Source: Lewinella sp. LCG006 | GTDB lineage: Bacteria > Bacteroidota > Bacteroidia > Chitinophagales > Saprospiraceae | Reading direction: 5' to 3' | Assembly: GCF_040784935.1 (NCBI RefSeq) | Contig: NZ_CP160680.1 | Coordinates: 248,001 to 312,000 of the forward strand | Length of the DNA: 64,000 nucleotides | Shown: positions 62,337-64,000 of the stretch, in pieces | How positions within the stretch are numbered: the stretch's first letter is position 1 | How the letters are laid out: the number at the start of each line of letters is the position of its first letter | Position numbers and translations under genes: made by a program | Notes under the pieces: model-generated | What the model saw: the letters and a program-made list of their open reading frames with translations, nothing else | The model's database searches: none | What the model was told of the DNA's origin: nothing

Positions 62337-62418
62337 TCTCCTAATAAGCTCTTGGCCGGGCTAGGGCATCAGCTAAGCATCAAAATCCTTTGTAAACGCT
62401 CCATTAAGATCCACAAAA

Positions 62419-63042
62419 ATGAAATACCAGGAACAACGAGCCATTGCGCAGCAAGGCGTTCAAAAAATAAACAAAGACCTTACAATAGATGATTACCTAG
62501 ACAGCCTCAGTCAGCAGGGGATATATGCCAGCGATATCAATCAAATCAAAGTACTTCTCCGTAAAGAATTCGAGCAGAAGTACGGAAAACAATTCGAGCC
62601 TTACTTGCTCAATGGCCAGGAAGAACAACTAGCACAGGTTTTTCCTGATCTGGCACCTTCTACCATTGAACTGGTCAAGAAGTTTCAAATTACCGAAATC
62701 CAGACAATGGGCCAAAGGTCCGTTGTCAAGATGATGAAGGAAGGTAGGAAAGAAGAAGAGATCGTCAAGGCACTTGAAAATAGCTTTTTCACCAGTGAAA
62801 ACATCCTGGCTGAAGTTGACCACTACATCAAGCATAATGTAAAAATAAGTGGACAGGAGAAGCAGAACTACATTGTGATGGGCTGGTTGCTGATCGTTAT
62901 TGCGGGTGCAGTATTAGCTGCTCAGCCTTATCTTCAATGGGGTAGCCGAAGAACACTTTTTTTAGTGATCACTCTCTTTATAACAGGTGCCTATAATTTG
63001 GCGAAATCCAGGATGACAAAGGCTGCTATTGAGGGCAATTAG
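62419..63042 (+). CDS. Small membrane protein of unknown function
   Basis: 207 residues. The cytosolic-type N-terminal ~140 residues are helical and charged (DYLDSLSQQGIYASDINQIK; MMKEGRKEEEIVKALENSFF). Two membrane helices near the C-terminus follow (~154-170 YIVMGWLLIVIAGAVLAA and ~181-196 LFLVITLFITGAYNLA). It has no signal peptide. No known family recognised. Confidence 0.65.
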   Translation: MKYQEQRAIAQQGVQKINKDLTIDDYLDSLSQQGIYASDINQIKVLLRKEFEQKYGKQFEPYLLNGQEEQLAQVFPDLAPSTIELVKKFQITEIQTMGQRSVVKMMKEGRKEEEIVKALENSFFTSENILAEVDHYIKHNVKISGQEKQNYIVMGWLLIVIAGAVLAAQPYLQWGSRRTLFLVITLFITGAYNLAKSRMTKAAIEGN

Positions 63043-63142
63043 AATACTTAAAGTGATCATGTAAGAGAATCATCGATTTTTGCTTACGTCCTAGAAAACA
63101 CCTATTTTACAGCATCAAAGACACCCTCAAAACACGTATATC

Positions 63143-63739
63143 ATGCAACCTGTCGAAACCGCCGATACTACCCTGGATCGGGTAAAATTACCCCTCACTT
63201 TTGATGTTCCTAAACTCCAGGAAGAAGTAAAAGCACTGCAACTGTACAGCTACATCTATTACGATGTGCTGCCTCTACGCTCACCTGCTCACATGGTAGA
63301 CCCTTCGTTGCCGATACCTCCCCCCGCCGATGATTACGCCGATGGCTCGTGGACCGAATGGCTGGATACCGAACTGATGAAGAAATCGCCTTACCTCACC
63401 AGTGTTGTCGACTACTTCAAAGCGCATACCGATGTCACGCTGGTGCGCCTGTTACGACTGGCTCCACAGGCCACTGTGCGAGAACATACCGACCCCACCT
63501 TAGGCCTGCACATCGAAAAATCCGTTATTCGCCTCACCATCCCCGTTTTTACCAATGACCAGGTGGAGTTCTACCTCAACAACGAGATCGTACCACTAAA
63601 AGCTGGCGAATGCTGGTACCTGCGCCTGACCGACCCCCACCGTATCAACAACAATAGCGAGGTAGAACGGATCAACCTCACCATCGATATGATTCCCAAT
63701 GACTGGGTGAGGGGGATGATCAATGGGGTTGGGATTTGA
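63143..63739 (+). CDS. Aspartyl/asparaginyl beta-hydroxylase-like 2OG-Fe(II) enzyme
   Basis: 198 residues, cytosolic. Iron ligands His115 and Asp117 in REHTDPTLGLHIE and distal His166 in DPHRINNNSEVERINLTID (split by reading) give the HxD...H facial triad of the family, with Arg167 and following residues able to bind 2-oxoglutarate. FYLNNEIVPLKAGECWYLRL is also characteristic. Family members hydroxylate Asp/Asn or arginine side chains, or modify small molecules; the substrate here is unknown. Followed by a GAACCATATAAGG repeat. Confidence 0.82.
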   Translation: MQPVETADTTLDRVKLPLTFDVPKLQEEVKALQLYSYIYYDVLPLRSPAHMVDPSLPIPPPADDYADGSWTEWLDTELMKKSPYLTSVVDYFKAHTDVTLVRLLRLAPQATVREHTDPTLGLHIEKSVIRLTIPVFTNDQVEFYLNNEIVPLKAGECWYLRLTDPHRINNNSEVERINLTIDMIPNDWVRGMINGVGI

Positions 63740-63751
63740 ACCATATAAGGC
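63735..63751 (+). repeat. GAACCATATAAGG repeat at the end of the hydroxylase gene
   Basis: TTTGAACCATATAAGGC overlaps the stop codon of the hydroxylase gene. It is the rightmost copy of the family first seen beside the AIPR gene. Confidence 0.5.
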
Positions 63752-63863
63752 ATAGAAGATCGTATTCATAAAAATCGGAAGTTAAAAGTGTTTTGCATCT
63801 TCCGTTAAGAACTTTTACACACCTGAACATCCATCCAACTATCAAACTATCAAACCAACCACC

Positions 63864-64000
63864 ATGTCTACAAGAATTTTCCTTCCTTTCCTACTACTTT
63901 TTATCTTTTCCTGTAGTTCAAAACCACAAGAACCCACTGATATGCCGACCGAAGAAGCCACTGAACCAGCGTTCAAAATTTCTTTAGCGCAATGGTCGCT
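63864..64000 (+). CDS. Lipoprotein, probable sugar isomerase/epimerase-like TIM barrel (3' truncated)
   Basis: ATG at 63864 gives a lipoprotein signal (MSTRIFLPFLLLFIFSC, lipid Cys17), a Ser/Glu/Pro-rich linker and then FKISLAQWS at the window end. FKxSLAQWSL is a common opening of Bacteroidota sugar phosphate isomerase/epimerase-like proteins, many of which are periplasmic lipoproteins. Only 45 residues are visible, so the family call is tentative. Confidence 0.6.
   Translation, partial: MSTRIFLPFLLLFIFSCSSKPQEPTDMPTEEATEPAFKISLAQWS

Noticed and set aside
1-64000. tRNA, rRNA and insertion sequences
   Set aside because: I looked for tRNA-like TTCGANNC loops with paired arms, rRNA signatures and transposase motifs and found none I could support.

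Overview
The window comes from a Bacteroidota chromosome, most likely a marine member of the Saprospiria (Lewinella-like). The evidence is several type IX secretion (T9SS) substrates with type A or type B C-terminal sorting domains, SprB-type repeats, a PorW/SprE homologue, a TonB receptor of a Bacteroidota-specific family, OmpA/TSP3 proteins, frequent TTG starts after leaderless or SD-poor 5' regions, and at least one textbook Bacteroidota promoter (TTTG-N19-TAccTTTG, 12184-12214). No rRNA, tRNA, CRISPR array or intact insertion sequence was recognised.

Layout. 1-1895: 3' end of a large T9SS type B surface protein. 1995-4908: three minus-strand envelope genes including a CsgG/LpoB-like protein. 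5137-5853: lipoprotein MsrA. 6042-10649: a 1535-aa subtilase exported by T9SS. 10998-15235: divergent M23 peptidase and PorW/SprE. 15294-23741: a translationally coupled three-gene unit encoding a SIR2-like protein, an nSTAND-type NTPase with a membrane anchor, and an 1813-aa WD40 protein with its own signal peptide. 23896-26325: PAP2 phosphatase and an ArnT-like glycosyltransferase. 26546-30133: a fused HAD phosphatase/(alpha/alpha)6 glycosidase and a mannosylfructose-/sucrose-phosphate synthase, followed by a 36-bp minisatellite grown onto a GH130-like gene remnant. 30828-37256: two coiled-coil/lipoprotein genes, a TonB receptor with an HMA-like partner, and low-GC membrane proteins. 37531-43812: tricorn-type protease and a T9SS-sorted secreted protein. 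43981-49370: NYN-LOTUS protein, a secreted protein of unknown function, OmpA/TSP3 protein, MoxR-like AAA ATPase. 49506-53490: a DnaA-box cluster followed by nrdB and nrdA. 53848-55545: a low-GC AIPR (abortive infection) gene between inverted repeats. 55790-64000: TPR/AraC regulator with a GH2 enzyme, two small beta-rich secreted proteins, a lipoprotein acetolactate decarboxylase, a 2OG-Fe(II) hydroxylase, and the start of a lipoprotein that runs off the end.

Two things stand out. First, the SIR2/STAND/WD40 operon looks like a split, trans-envelope relative of single-polypeptide STAND immune sensors: predicted periplasmic propeller, membrane-anchored NTPase and cytosolic SIR2-like partner, with the SIR2 catalytic motif degenerate. 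Second, two 123-bp palindromic intergenic elements (11992-12114 and 44760-44882) are nearly identical except at bulges, loop, and one five-base stem block that has changed on both arms so that pairing is fully kept. This is direct sequence evidence of selection for, or templated maintenance of, a hairpin. Other large nested palindromes (28625-28787, 53507-53653, 3819-3941) suggest that big intergenic hairpins are a general feature of this genome.

All functional calls come from reading motifs and domain order; no database search was run.
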